The position numbers and the translations under genes are program-made. This document shows positions 9,359 to 18,157 of a DNA stretch of 64,000 bases, piece after piece (the first letter of the stretch is position 1; each line of letters begins with the position of its first letter). The notes under the pieces were generated by a model, which was not told where the DNA came from, did not search any database, and saw only the letters and a program-made list of their open reading frames with translations. This stretch comes from Micromonospora zingiberis (lineage in GTDB: Bacteria > Actinomycetota > Actinomycetes > Mycobacteriales > Micromonosporaceae): positions 124,001 to 188,000 of the forward strand of contig NZ_SJJR01000007.1 of NCBI RefSeq assembly GCF_004331455.1. Direction: 5' to 3'.

Positions 9359-10303
9359 CTATGTAGGCGGACGCGACGGTGCGGTGGCCGGGTCCTGGGC
9401 GGGACGGTACGAGCCGAGGTCGGTCTCGGCCCGACCGTCCGGCTGCGCGTCCTTGGTCGGCGCAACGTTCGCGCCGCCGCTGGGGCGGTGATCGAGGCCG
9501 TGTGTCTGGCCTTGGCCGTTGACCGTGAACCGGATCAGCGGTCCGGTGTCGGCGCGGCGGAGTCCGTCCTCGGCGTAGGAGAGCGCGTCGGGCAGGTCGC
9601 CGCTGTAGAGGGCAACCAGACTCTGGATGGTGCGGGCCCATGCCTGGGTATCGGGTTGCTGGGCGGAGTGGGCGAGGTCGAACGCTTCGGCGGCATAGGC
9701 GTGCGCGATGCGGTAGGCGCGTTGGTCCAGGGCGAGGGCGGCGAGCAGGCCCGACAGGTGCGCGGCGGCGGTGTAGAGGCGGGCGCGCTGCGGTGGGTGT
9801 TGCCGGGCTGCCATGAGCTGGTCGACGCTGACCCGCAGCGGACGTAGCCGCGCCAAGAGACTCGCGGCGGGGCATCGTCCCTGATCTGCGATCGCCTTCT
9901 GGAGGTGGTGTTCCAGGTCGGTCAGCTGCGCGTCGTCGCCCATGGTCGTCAGGACGAGTCGGCGGGCGTTGATGCGGTCCTCGTTCTCCCACAGCGTCTC
10001 GCCGCCGGCGAGCGGGGGACTGGTGTGGGCGGGGCGGACGGCGTGGCGGCGTCGGTGGTCCAGGTCGGCGATGCGGTCGTACTCGGCGGTCAGCACCGCG
10101 CCCGTGCCCAGCACGGTGTCGCAGCGGGCCCAGAAGGACCGCTCGGGGTGCTGGCGGCCGGTTTCGGTGTTCGCCACGGAGCTGCGGCCGTACTGCACGA
10201 GCCGGGCCAGGCCGTGTTGCGTGTGACCTGCGGCTTTGCGTAGGTGGGCGAGGCGGCGGCCGAGCGCACGGCGGGCGGCGGTGAGGTCGTCGTGGTCGCT
10301 CAT
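9359..10303 (-). CDS. XRE-family regulator with TPR-like domain, C-terminally short
   Basis: Cytoplasmic DNA-binding protein. An N-terminal HTH (about residues 10-65: RRLAHLRKAAGHTQHGLARLVQ, broken here for length only) is followed by a helical, TPR-like region (YTAAAHLSGLLAALA, AYAAEAFDLA, TQAWARTIQSLVALYSGD). After DTGPLIRFTVNGQ the sequence becomes Pro/Ala-rich and ends at about 314 residues, whereas relatives usually run to about 400 with further helices. This suggests a truncated or frameshifted C-terminus. The ATG at 10303 begins MSDHDDLTAARR. It is divergent from the ABC exporter at 10774, which it may control. Confidence 0.72.
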   Translation of the reverse strand: MSDHDDLTAARRALGRRLAHLRKAAGHTQHGLARLVQYGRSSVANTETGRQHPERSFWARCDTVLGTGAVLTAEYDRIADLDHRRRHAVRPAHTSPPLAGGETLWENEDRINARRLVLTTMGDDAQLTDLEHHLQKAIADQGRCPAASLLARLRPLRVSVDQLMAARQHPPQRARLYTAAAHLSGLLAALALDQRAYRIAHAYAAEAFDLAHSAQQPDTQAWARTIQSLVALYSGDLPDALSYAEDGLRRADTGPLIRFTVNGQGQTHGLDHRPSGGANVAPTKDAQPDGRAETDLGSYRPAQDPATAPSRPPT

Positions 10304-10773
10304 CGCTGCCACCCTCCGGTCGCTGCGGTCACGCTGAGCGGACACCATAGCCGCCCCCTGTGACAGTCGGCGAGGCGCGAAAGACCCTCTGGCCCGGCTG
10401 CCCGCCACGCGGTGATCGCCCAGGTAACGGCGGCGTCCCGACACCGTCAGCACGCTGTCGCGGCGGTGTCGCAATCTGCCGACAATGTCGGCGCACGGCG
10501 TTGCGGGCGTGTCGACCCGGCCGCGTCCTACCGTCCCTGCATGCCCTCCGAACGCCGCGACGCCACCGCTGGTCTGCCCCGTGCGCGGATGGCCGACCGG
10601 ACCACCTGGCCTGACCGACCGACCGGGTGGAGCCGGCGGTCCGACCGCTGACCATCCGCGGTCCTCGGGCCGAACGCCCGGCGCCGACATCACCGGCGGG
10701 CTACGTCCGCATCGCCGCCCACGCACCGCCGCCATTGCCGTACGACGCCCTTCTCGTCTTGGGAGGTACCTCC
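10304..10773. other. Divergent intergenic region (470 bp)
   Basis: Space between the XRE regulator and the ABC exporter. No convincing coding sequence was seen. The middle part is rich in TGTCG/GACA half-sites, including the 15-base inverted repeat at 10478-10492, so it probably holds the control region for both genes. Confidence 0.5.
10478..10492. promoter_or_regulatory. Inverted repeat GCCGACA-A-TGTCGGC, possible XRE operator
   Basis: A 7-bp perfect inverted repeat around a single A lies in the divergent region between the XRE regulator and the ABC exporter. Further TGTCG half-sites occur nearby at about 10455-10520. Position and symmetry suit an operator; binding by the adjacent XRE protein is inference. 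Confidence 0.4.
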
Positions 10774-12747
10774 ATGCCCACCACAGGCCACCCTGACCGC
10801 ACACCCGCCTCCGCCGACGCCGGGCGGCGCGATTCGGTGTTGCCGGAGTTGCGGGAGATGTGGTGGGAGACCGGTGTACGGGCGCGGGCGCAGGCCGGCC
10901 TGTTCGCCGTGTTCTCCGAACTGCCCCGCCTGGTCTGGTCCGCGCTCGTGGTCAGTTGGCGTGCCGACCGGCTCCGCACGTCGATCGTGGCGAGCACGAC
11001 GGTCGGCGCGGGGGTGATGGCGGCGTTCGGGCTCCTCGCCGCGCAGCGGGTGCTGGTGGAACTGTTCGCCGGCGGGCCGACCGCGGACAAGGTGCTCGCC
11101 GCCCTGCCCGCTCTGGTCGCCCTGGCGGCGGTGACCGCGTTGCGTGCCGGCGCGGCGGCGGCGATGGGCTATGCGCAGAACGGCCTCACCCCGAAGGTCG
11201 ACCGGGAGGTCGAACGAGGTTTGTTCGAGGTGACCACGGCGGTGCGTTTGGAGGCATTCGACGCCGACGCGTTCGCCGACGACATGGAACGCGCCTCCCG
11301 TGGAGCGGACTCGACCACCGGCCTGGTGCAGGCGTCGATGAACCTGCTCGCCGGCCTGGCCGGCGTGCTCGCCGTCGCGGTCGCCGTCGTGGTGGTCCAT
11401 CCGTTGCTGCTGCTGGCCTTGCTGGTGGCGACCGTGCCGAACGGGTGGGCGTCGCTGCGGGCCGGACACCTGCGGTACCGGACGTATGCCGCCGGGTCGG
11501 TCCGGCGGCGCCGGTTGTGGCTGCTGCATCGATTGATGGCCGAACGGGACTCGGCGCCGGAACTGCGCTCCTACGGTCTGCGGGGTTTCCTGCTCGACCA
11601 GTACGACCGGGTCATGAGTGTCGAGACCGGCATCCAACTCGCCCTGGCCCGCCGAGTCACCACGACCACGACGGTCGGCGCGATGATCGGCGGGATCGCC
11701 ACCGCCGTGGTCTACGTGCTGCTCGGGCTCCTGCTCATCGACGGGCAGATCCCCCTCGCCGCCGCCGCGACCTGCGTCATCGCCGTGCAGTCCGCGCAAC
11801 GGTCCCTGGCCGTGGTCACCTTCCAGATCGACCGCGTCTACACCGAGGGCCAGCATTTCCGTGACTACACCGGCTTCATGAGCCGCGCCGTCGACTACCT
11901 GCCGTCACCCTCCGCCGGCCCGGGCCGCACCGAGCCGCGCCAGCGGCTACAGCAGCTCACCGTCGAGGCGGTCAGCCTGCGCTACCCCGACCGTGACACC
12001 GCCGCCGTGGACGAGGTGAGCCTGTCCATCGAAGCAGGGCAGACGGTGGCGTTCGTCGGCGAGAACGGCTCCGGCAAGTCGACCCTCGCCACCATGATCG
12101 CCACCCTCCGGACCCCCACCGGCGGCACCATCCGCTACAACGGACGGCCCACCGAGGACTGGGACACCGACACGCTGCGGGCCAGGATCGCGGTCGTCAC
12201 CCAGGAGTACCACAAGTGGCCATTCACCGCCGCCACGAACATCGCCATCGGCGACATCACCACCACACCCGGGCAGGACCGCATCGAGGCCGCCGCCGCC
12301 CGCGCGGTCGCCCACGACATGATCACCGACCTGCCCCACGGCTACGAGACGCTGCTCGACCGCACCTTCGCCGGCGGCCAGGACCTCTCCGGCGGGCAGT
12401 GGCAACGCATCACCGCCGCCCGCGGGTTCCTCCGCGACGCCGACGTACTCATCATGGACGAACCCTCCTCCGCCCTCGATCCCCGTGCCGAGGACGCCCT
12501 CTTCCAGGGCATCCGCGACCGGCAGGGACACGCGATCACCATCCTCATCACCCACCGGCTCGCCAACGTCCGCCACGCCGACCGCATCTACGTCCTGCAC
12601 CACGGCCGCCTCGTAGAGGCCGGCACCCACGACGAACTCATGACCTCAGGCGGCCGATACGCCGATCTGTTCACCCTCCAAGCCGCCGGCTACGACACCA
12701 CCCACACGAGCGCCGCGCCGATGCCCCGCCAACCCGCCTCCGCCTGA
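10774..12747 (+). CDS. ABC exporter, fused permease and ATPase
   Basis: Half-transporter of 657 residues. The N-terminal membrane domain has about six hydrophobic segments (between about residues 40 and 340). The C-terminal nucleotide-binding domain has Walker A GENGSGKST, signature LSGGQWQR, Walker B VLIMDEPSSALD and switch His in ILITHRL. The ATG at 10774 is chosen because GGGAGG lies seven bases upstream. The membrane domain resembles exporters found in actinobacterial peptide and lanthipeptide loci, but no modification enzyme or precursor peptide was found here, so the cargo is unknown. It probably works as a homodimer and is likely controlled by the divergent XRE regulator. Confidence 0.85.
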   Translation: MPTTGHPDRTPASADAGRRDSVLPELREMWWETGVRARAQAGLFAVFSELPRLVWSALVVSWRADRLRTSIVASTTVGAGVMAAFGLLAAQRVLVELFAGGPTADKVLAALPALVALAAVTALRAGAAAAMGYAQNGLTPKVDREVERGLFEVTTAVRLEAFDADAFADDMERASRGADSTTGLVQASMNLLAGLAGVLAVAVAVVVVHPLLLLALLVATVPNGWASLRAGHLRYRTYAAGSVRRRRLWLLHRLMAERDSAPELRSYGLRGFLLDQYDRVMSVETGIQLALARRVTTTTTVGAMIGGIATAVVYVLLGLLLIDGQIPLAAAATCVIAVQSAQRSLAVVTFQIDRVYTEGQHFRDYTGFMSRAVDYLPSPSAGPGRTEPRQRLQQLTVEAVSLRYPDRDTAAVDEVSLSIEAGQTVAFVGENGSGKSTLATMIATLRTPTGGTIRYNGRPTEDWDTDTLRARIAVVTQEYHKWPFTAATNIAIGDITTTPGQDRIEAAAARAVAHDMITDLPHGYETLLDRTFAGGQDLSGGQWQRITAARGFLRDADVLIMDEPSSALDPRAEDALFQGIRDRQGHAITILITHRLANVRHADRIYVLHHGRLVEAGTHDELMTSGGRYADLFTLQAAGYDTTHTSAAPMPRQPASA

Positions 12748-12759
12748 AGGACCCACGGC

Positions 12760-12781
12760 ATGCCCCGGGGTGTACGGGCAT
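12760..12781. terminator. Weak hairpin between convergent genes
   Basis: ATGCCC (12760-12765) and GGGCAT (12776-12781) form a 6-bp stem with a 10-base loop in the short space between the ABC exporter and the convergent membrane-protein gene. A terminator role is plausible by position only. Confidence 0.3.
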
Positions 12782-12791
12782 CACGCGACGG

Positions 12792-13229
12792 TCAGCGGGT
12801 CGTGTCGAGGTGCTCCGCGGTCAGGCCGGGATGCCCGGACGGGCGCCGCCACGAAGCGCGGAAATCCGGCCAGGCGTCGCGCAGGTAGAGGCTGAACGGC
12901 AACCACCAGATCAGGTCGTTTGTGATGATCATGATGACGGTGTCGATCGGCCAGACGCCGGTGACGATGAGCCAGGCCAGGCCCAGGGGGCCGAGGACCT
13001 TGCCGGTCAGACCGACGGCGGCGACCAGCCAACCGTGCTCGGGCCGCCGAGCCACCTCCAGGTAGAGCAGACCATACAGGCCGAGGACCATGCCGAGGCA
13101 GGCGAAGATCTGCGGCGAGTTCGACAGTGGCAGCCTGGTCAGGCGGAAGAACCACTGTGGGTCGAGGACCGTATAGCAGCCCCAGATGATGTTGTACGCC
13201 CCGGCCGCGACAAACGTCGCCCGGTGCAA
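12792..13229 (-). CDS. Small four-helix membrane protein, function unknown
   Basis: A 145-residue integral membrane protein with about four hydrophobic helices (starting FVAAGAYNIIWG, IFACLGMVLGLYGLLY, WLVAAVGLTGKVLGPLGLAWL and the stretch through DTVIMIITNDLIWWLPF). I do not recognise a named family with certainty. An in-frame stop lies just upstream, so the only usable start is the TTG at 13229; a GGAGGAG lies about twenty bases before it. It lies 55 bases downstream of the SDR gene at 13285 on the same strand and may be co-transcribed with it. Confidence 0.65.
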   Translation of the reverse strand: MHRATFVAAGAYNIIWGCYTVLDPQWFFRLTRLPLSNSPQIFACLGMVLGLYGLLYLEVARRPEHGWLVAAVGLTGKVLGPLGLAWLIVTGVWPIDTVIMIITNDLIWWLPFSLYLRDAWPDFRASWRRPSGHPGLTAEHLDTTR

Positions 13230-13284
13230 CCTTCGACGTCGGATGTCCGCTCCTCCGCTTCAGCCCGCAGGGAACACGCGCTTT

Positions 13285-13953
13285 TCAGTGCGCGACCCCG
13301 ATCACCTGGTGGACCGTCTCGGGACGGTCGAGCACGTCGAGCATGTGGTGGGCGACGTTGGCGCGAGAGACGAACATCCCGGCACGGACGTTCTGCCCGT
13401 ACGCCGTCCGGTACCTCCCGGTCGGGTGTCCACCCACGAGCCGGGGTGGACGGGAGACCGTCCAATCCAGGCCACTGTCGCGCAGGGCGTCCTCCATCAG
13501 CGCCAGATCGACGTAGTGCCGCCGGAACGCCGCCTTGGCCAGCGGCGCGGCCAGGTGCCGCATGAAGAATCCGTCGCCGGGATTGTGCCGCGGCGGGTTC
13601 GGCCGTCCCGGTGACGGTACGGTGCCGACGGACGCGGCACTGACGACGACGATCCGCCGTACGCCGGCGGCCCCCATCGCCTCGATCAACGCCCGGGTGC
13701 CCCGGGATGCGACACCCGCCTCGGCACCCGAGCGCGCCCCGAGCCCGGACAGTACCGCGTCGGACTCGTCGACCGCCGTCCGCAGCACTGCCGGATCAGG
13801 CGTCGCGAGATCGGCCGTGACGACGCGTACCGGTAGGTCGGGAAGCCGCGCCGGATTCCGTACGACGGCGGTTACCTGGTGGCCGGCGGCGACGGCCTGG
13901 GTGAGGAGCTGCCCACCGATCCCGCCGGTTGCCGCCACGATCGTCAGCCTCAC
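13285..13953 (-). CDS. NAD(P)-binding SDR-family oxidoreductase
   Basis: Atypical short-chain dehydrogenase/NmrA-like protein of 222 residues. The nucleotide-binding loop ATGGIGGQLL at the N-terminus and the sequence AVVRNPARLPDL after the second strand indicate NAD(P) binding. RIVVVSAASVG contains the usual Ser region, but no clear YxxxK is seen, as in NmrA/BVR-B-like members. The GTG at 13953 gives the standard start VRLTIVAATGG. It is divergent from the MmyB-type regulator at 14158, a common pairing in actinobacteria in which the regulator controls the oxidoreductase. Confidence 0.8.
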   Translation of the reverse strand: MRLTIVAATGGIGGQLLTQAVAAGHQVTAVVRNPARLPDLPVRVVTADLATPDPAVLRTAVDESDAVLSGLGARSGAEAGVASRGTRALIEAMGAAGVRRIVVVSAASVGTVPSPGRPNPPRHNPGDGFFMRHLAAPLAKAAFRRHYVDLALMEDALRDSGLDWTVSRPPRLVGGHPTGRYRTAYGQNVRAGMFVSRANVAHHMLDVLDRPETVHQVIGVAH

Positions 13954-14157
13954 GTCGCCACTCCCGCACTCGCACGGATGGATTGCCCACCCGACGCTAC
14001 CGAGTCGCAACACCGCCCCTCGAAGCCCACCCCGGAAAGCCTGCCGCCCAATCCCCGGCATCGGGCCGCACCGTTGTGCGGGCGGCGTGCCGCACCCTTC
14101 GATGCCTACTCCTCGCAGGGTGTGGCTGTGCCCACGACCGGTACTGATACTCGATCC

Positions 14158-15051
14158 ATGGACAGCAGACGTCAGCTCGGTGCGTTCCTGCAGACGCGCC
14201 GGTCCCAGCTGCGACCAGAGGACGTGGGACTGGTCGGACACGGCGACCGTAGGCGCGTACCCGGACTACGCCGGGAGGAACTCGCTCTGCTGGCCGGCGT
14301 GAGCGCGTCCTACTACGCCCGGCTGGAGCAGGGCTACTCGCTGAACGCGTCGCCCGAGGTGCTCGACGCGATCGCCCGGGCGCTGCGGCTCGACGAGGCC
14401 GAGCACCGCCATCTCTACGACCTGGCGGCCGGCACCCGGGTCCGGTCGGCCGCGCGCCGGGCGGCGCCGGAGCGGATGACGGCCGAGTTGGCGCAGTTGG
14501 TGGAGGCGCTGGGGGAGACCCCGGTGCTGGTGATGGGCCGGCGCAGTGACGTGCTGGCCTGGAACAGGACCGGACACGCCCTGTTCGCGGGCCACCTCGA
14601 TCCGGCTGGCCCCGCGACGCCGCGGGACCGGCCGAACATGGCCCGACTGGTCTTCCTGGACCCGCACACCCGCGACCTCTATTTGGATTGGCCCACCAAG
14701 GCGCGAAGTGTGGTCGGCGCCCTGCGGCTGGCGGCCGGGCAGCACCCCGACGACGCGGCGATCTCGACGCTGATCGGTGACCTGACGGTCCGCAGCCCGG
14801 AGTTCTCCGACATGTGGGCGGCGCACCGGGTCAAGACCGCAGGTGACGCCACCTACGAGATGCGGCATCCGCTGGTGGGAGCGATGACCGTGACGCAGCA
14901 ACTCCTGCGTACCGAACAGGGCCGCACGGTGGTGGTCGCCACCACCGAGCCCGGCTCGTCGTCGCGAGAGGCGATGTCCCTGCTGACGCACCTCACCTCG
15001 GTCACCGCCGACCCTCGACCGACGACGCCGGCCGCAGCACGGCACCGGTAA
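14158..15051 (+). CDS. MmyB-type XRE regulator
   Basis: Transcription regulator of 297 residues with an N-terminal HTH (VPGLRREELALLAGVSASYY then ARLEQG, about residues 35-60) and a C-terminal MmyB-like ligand-binding domain (VLVMGRRSDVLAWNRTGHAL, NMARLVFLDPHTRDLY). Members of this family bind small hydrophobic ligands through a PAS-like C-terminal fold. The ATG at 14158 begins MDSRRQLGAFLQTRR, typical for the family. Its divergent neighbour is the SDR at 13285, the most likely target. Confidence 0.87.
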   Translation: MDSRRQLGAFLQTRRSQLRPEDVGLVGHGDRRRVPGLRREELALLAGVSASYYARLEQGYSLNASPEVLDAIARALRLDEAEHRHLYDLAAGTRVRSAARRAAPERMTAELAQLVEALGETPVLVMGRRSDVLAWNRTGHALFAGHLDPAGPATPRDRPNMARLVFLDPHTRDLYLDWPTKARSVVGALRLAAGQHPDDAAISTLIGDLTVRSPEFSDMWAAHRVKTAGDATYEMRHPLVGAMTVTQQLLRTEQGRTVVVATTEPGSSSREAMSLLTHLTSVTADPRPTTPAAARHR

Positions 15052-15266
15052 CCGCCACTGCACCCCTTCTCCGCCGAGACTCGTCGCCGACGTTCGTACT
15101 GCCCGTGGTCGACCCGGTGCTCGGTAAGACCTCTGCCGCGCCCCGAGCCGGCCCCGGCCGGCTTCCTCGGCGCCAACGGCCTCAAGCCGCGCGATGGCGC
15201 GCGGCCGCCACCAACCCGTTGCTGACCGGCATACCGCGCCGGTCCTGACACGAAAGCAGTGAAACC

Positions 15267-16157
15267 ATGACCGAGATCAAACTGGGTGACGTCACCGTGA
15301 CCAGGGTCGAGGAAATGCACGGCCCGATCATGCCCACCGACGCGTTCTTCCCGTCGATGCCCGGTGAGGCGTGGCGACGCCACGAGGCCGACCTCGCCCC
15401 GGACCACCTCGGCGCCGGGATGGTGCACGTGGCCATCCAGACCTGGGTGCTGCGCAGCGAGGGCCGCACGATCCTGATCGACACCGGCGTCGGCAACGAC
15501 AAGGCTCGGCCGGCGGCCGACGCATGGGACCACCTGGGCCTGGACTACCTCGGCAACCTGGCCCGGGCCGGCGTTCGCCCGCAAGACGTCGACCTGGTGG
15601 TCAACACCCACCTGCACGTCGACCACGTCGGCTGGAACACCCGCCTGGTCGACGGCGACTGGGTGCCGACCTTCCCGAACGCCACGTACCTGATGCCCCG
15701 GGCCGACTTCCTGTTCTGGGACCCGGCGAACAACGCTCACCTCGGCGGCGGCGTCAACGAAAACGTCTTCGAGGACAGCATCGCCCCGGTACACGCTGCC
15801 GGCCAGGTCCTGCTCTGGGAGGACAGCCACACCATCGACGCGAACCTGCGCCTGGAAGCCGCGCCGGGACACACCCCGGGATCCAGCGTGCTGAAGCTGC
15901 GTTCCGGCGGCGACCTGGCACTGTTCGCCGGCGACCTGATCCACACGCCGCTGCAGGTCATGGAGGCGGGCCACAACAGCTGCTTCTGCGAGGACCCCGC
16001 CGCCGCCGTCGCCACCCGCCGCAGGTTGCTCGGCTGGGCCGCGGACCGCAACGCCCTGGTCCTCCCGGCGCACCTCAGCGGCCACGGAGCACTGGAGGTC
16101 GAGCACCACGGCGAGGGGTTCGCCATCACCCAGTGGGCGCCCTTCACCCGGCTCTGA
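15267..16157 (+). CDS. Metallo-beta-lactamase-fold hydrolase
   Basis: Cytoplasmic MBL-fold enzyme of 296 residues, the family that includes quorum-quenching lactonases and other hydrolases. The zinc signature is NTHLHVDHVGW; further metal ligands are His in APGHTPGSS, Asp in LFAGDLIHTP and His in LPAHLSGHG. No signal peptide is seen. It precedes the carboxylesterase by 25 bases, so the two probably form an operon; two hydrolases together suggest processing of an ester or lactone. Substrate unknown. Confidence 0.83.
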   Translation: MTEIKLGDVTVTRVEEMHGPIMPTDAFFPSMPGEAWRRHEADLAPDHLGAGMVHVAIQTWVLRSEGRTILIDTGVGNDKARPAADAWDHLGLDYLGNLARAGVRPQDVDLVVNTHLHVDHVGWNTRLVDGDWVPTFPNATYLMPRADFLFWDPANNAHLGGGVNENVFEDSIAPVHAAGQVLLWEDSHTIDANLRLEAAPGHTPGSSVLKLRSGGDLALFAGDLIHTPLQVMEAGHNSCFCEDPAAAVATRRRLLGWAADRNALVLPAHLSGHGALEVEHHGEGFAITQWAPFTRL

Positions 16158-16182
16158 CCGTCAACCGCCCCGGGAGACCGCC

Positions 16183-17595
16183 ATGGAGATCGTCACCACC
16201 TCCGGCCCGGTCCGTGGTCGGCACACCGCGTACGGCACCGCTTTTCTCGGCGTGCCGTACGCGGCCGGGCCGACCGGCGCCGCGCGGTTTGCCGTACCCG
16301 CGCCGCCCCCGCCCTGGACCGACGTTCGGGACGCCACGCGTCCCGGCCCGACCGCACCGCAACCGACGCGTACCGCCTTCGGCACACTCGACATGTCGCC
16401 GTACTTCGGTCCCGGCTGGCAGCGTGGCACCGAATACCTGACCCTCAACCTCTGGACCCCACCGGCGCGGGCCGAGCCGGTGCCCGTCATGGTGTTCGTG
16501 CACGGCGGCGGCTTCGTCGCCGGCTCCGCCAACTCGCCGCTCTACGACGGCACCGCGTTCGCCCGCGACGGCGTCATCCTCGTCTCCGTCAACTACCGTC
16601 TCGGCATTCCCGGTTTCCTGCACCTGCCGGACGCTCCGGACAACCGTGGTCTGCTCGACGTCCGGGCGGCGCTGCACTGGGTACGCGACAACATCGCGTC
16701 CTTCGGTGGTGATCCGGACAACGTCACGCTCTTCGGCCAGTCCGCCGGCGCCATCATCGTCGGCGGGCTCCTCGCCGATCCCACCTCGGCCGGCCTGATC
16801 CGCCGCGCGATCGTCCAGAGCGGCAGCGGCGTCGGCGCGTTCACCCCCGAGCAGGCCGCCGTCGTCACCGCCGCCGTGGGTCGGGAGCTGCACGTCGAGC
16901 CCACCGTCGGCACCCTCGCCGAAGTCGACGACGCACGTCTCGTCGCCCTGACCCCACGGTTGTCCGGCCTCGACCTGCGGATCCGGGGACACCACGATCC
17001 GCTCGGCGGCATCACCGCGTTCAGCCTGGTCCTCGACGAACAACCGGTCAACGCCGTCGGCGCGGGCCGGGGCGGTGACGTCGACCTGCTGATCGGCACC
17101 AACCGCGACGAAGGCGCGCTCTACCTGGCACCGGTCGGCCTGCTCACCGGCAGCACCGACGCCGACGTGTACGCCACCGCCGCCCGATTCCACACCGACC
17201 CCGACGGCGCGGTCAGGGCGTACCGGCAGGCCCTGCCGGACGCCTCCGCCGTCGACCTACGCACCGCGATCCTCGGCGACGGCCTCTTCGGCACCGGCAC
17301 CCGGAAACTGGCGGAGGCGCACGCCACCCACGGGCCAACCTGGGCATACCTCTTCACCTGGCGGTCCGCGGCCCTGAACGGCCAACTGGGCGCGAGCCAC
17401 GTCATGGAGTTGCCGTTCGTCTTCGATCGGCTGCACCTGCCGGCACTGCACGGACCCCAGAGCCTGCTGGGCGACACCGCGCCCCCCGGCGAACTCGCCA
17501 CCAGCATGCACGCGGCATGGATCCGCTTCGCCACCACCGGAGACCCAGGATGGCCCCGCTACCCCGAGATCCACCACCTCGGACCAGAAGTCTGA
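16183..17595 (+). CDS. Type B carboxylesterase
   Basis: Alpha/beta-hydrolase of 470 residues. The oxyanion-hole segment VFVHGGGFVAGS, the nucleophile elbow FGQSAGA and the late SHVMELPFVF with the catalytic His are all present, as in the COesterase family. It lacks a signal peptide and so acts inside the cell. It is slightly shorter than the ~500-residue norm but keeps the catalytic parts. It follows the MBL-fold gene closely and converges on the ferredoxin gene at 17793. Confidence 0.87.
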   Translation: MEIVTTSGPVRGRHTAYGTAFLGVPYAAGPTGAARFAVPAPPPPWTDVRDATRPGPTAPQPTRTAFGTLDMSPYFGPGWQRGTEYLTLNLWTPPARAEPVPVMVFVHGGGFVAGSANSPLYDGTAFARDGVILVSVNYRLGIPGFLHLPDAPDNRGLLDVRAALHWVRDNIASFGGDPDNVTLFGQSAGAIIVGGLLADPTSAGLIRRAIVQSGSGVGAFTPEQAAVVTAAVGRELHVEPTVGTLAEVDDARLVALTPRLSGLDLRIRGHHDPLGGITAFSLVLDEQPVNAVGAGRGGDVDLLIGTNRDEGALYLAPVGLLTGSTDADVYATAARFHTDPDGAVRAYRQALPDASAVDLRTAILGDGLFGTGTRKLAEAHATHGPTWAYLFTWRSAALNGQLGASHVMELPFVFDRLHLPALHGPQSLLGDTAPPGELATSMHAAWIRFATTGDPGWPRYPEIHHLGPEV

Positions 17596-17792
17596 CATCG
17601 GCCTGGTGGATGTCGATCCCGGTACGTGTTTCTCCCGGCAGCCCGCCGTTGCCGCGCTCGGCCGCGTTGCCTACCGAGCCGCGTTCGACGCGCCGGTCAC
17701 CTTCGCGTCGGCACCTGTCCGCGCGGACGCCGACCGGGCCGGTGCGCTGGCCGTGTCTGCGCCGGTGATGCCTACACGGGGTCGCTTCCGGC

Positions 17793-18134
17793 TCACGTCG
17801 ATTGGCCGTAGCCGGCGACGAGGGGGGTGTCGACGCCGATGACTCCGGTGTCGCGGGAGCCGCCGGGGAGGCCGAGTGGGGCGTCGCGTCCGGGGAGCGT
17901 CTCGGTGAAGAACCGCGCGTTGTCGGCGATGAACTCGCGGCCGTCCTCCGGTACGTCGTCGGAGTATTTGATCGCCTCCACGGGGCAGGCCGGTTCGCAG
18001 GCGCCGCAGTCGACGCACTCCTCGGGCTGCACGTACAGCTTGCGCTCGCCTTCGTAGATGCAGTCGACGGGGCAGACTTCGACGCAGCTGCGGTCCATGG
18101 TGTCGATGCAGGTGCCGAGGATGACGTACGCCAC
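17793..18134 (-). CDS. fdxA: FdxA-type 7Fe ferredoxin
   Basis: Electron-transfer protein of 113 residues. The N-terminal half has the pattern CIDTMDRSCVEVCPVDC and the second cluster motif CVDCGACEPACPVEAI, giving the [3Fe-4S]/[4Fe-4S] arrangement of bacterial 7Fe ferredoxins. It is the last gene of the operon that starts at 23444 and lies 23 bases after the FprA-like reductase, its natural electron donor. The pair could feed the P450s at 38270 and 40479. Confidence 0.9.
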   Translation of the reverse strand: MAYVILGTCIDTMDRSCVEVCPVDCIYEGERKLYVQPEECVDCGACEPACPVEAIKYSDDVPEDGREFIADNARFFTETLPGRDAPLGLPGGSRDTGVIGVDTPLVAGYGQST

Positions 18135-18157
18135 GATTTCTCCTTGTGCTGGTGCTG

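Noticed and set aside
10304..10773. Hidden lanthipeptide precursor next to the exporter
   Set aside because: No short frame with a leader and a Cys/Ser/Thr-rich core and ribosome-binding site was found, and no modification enzyme is nearby.
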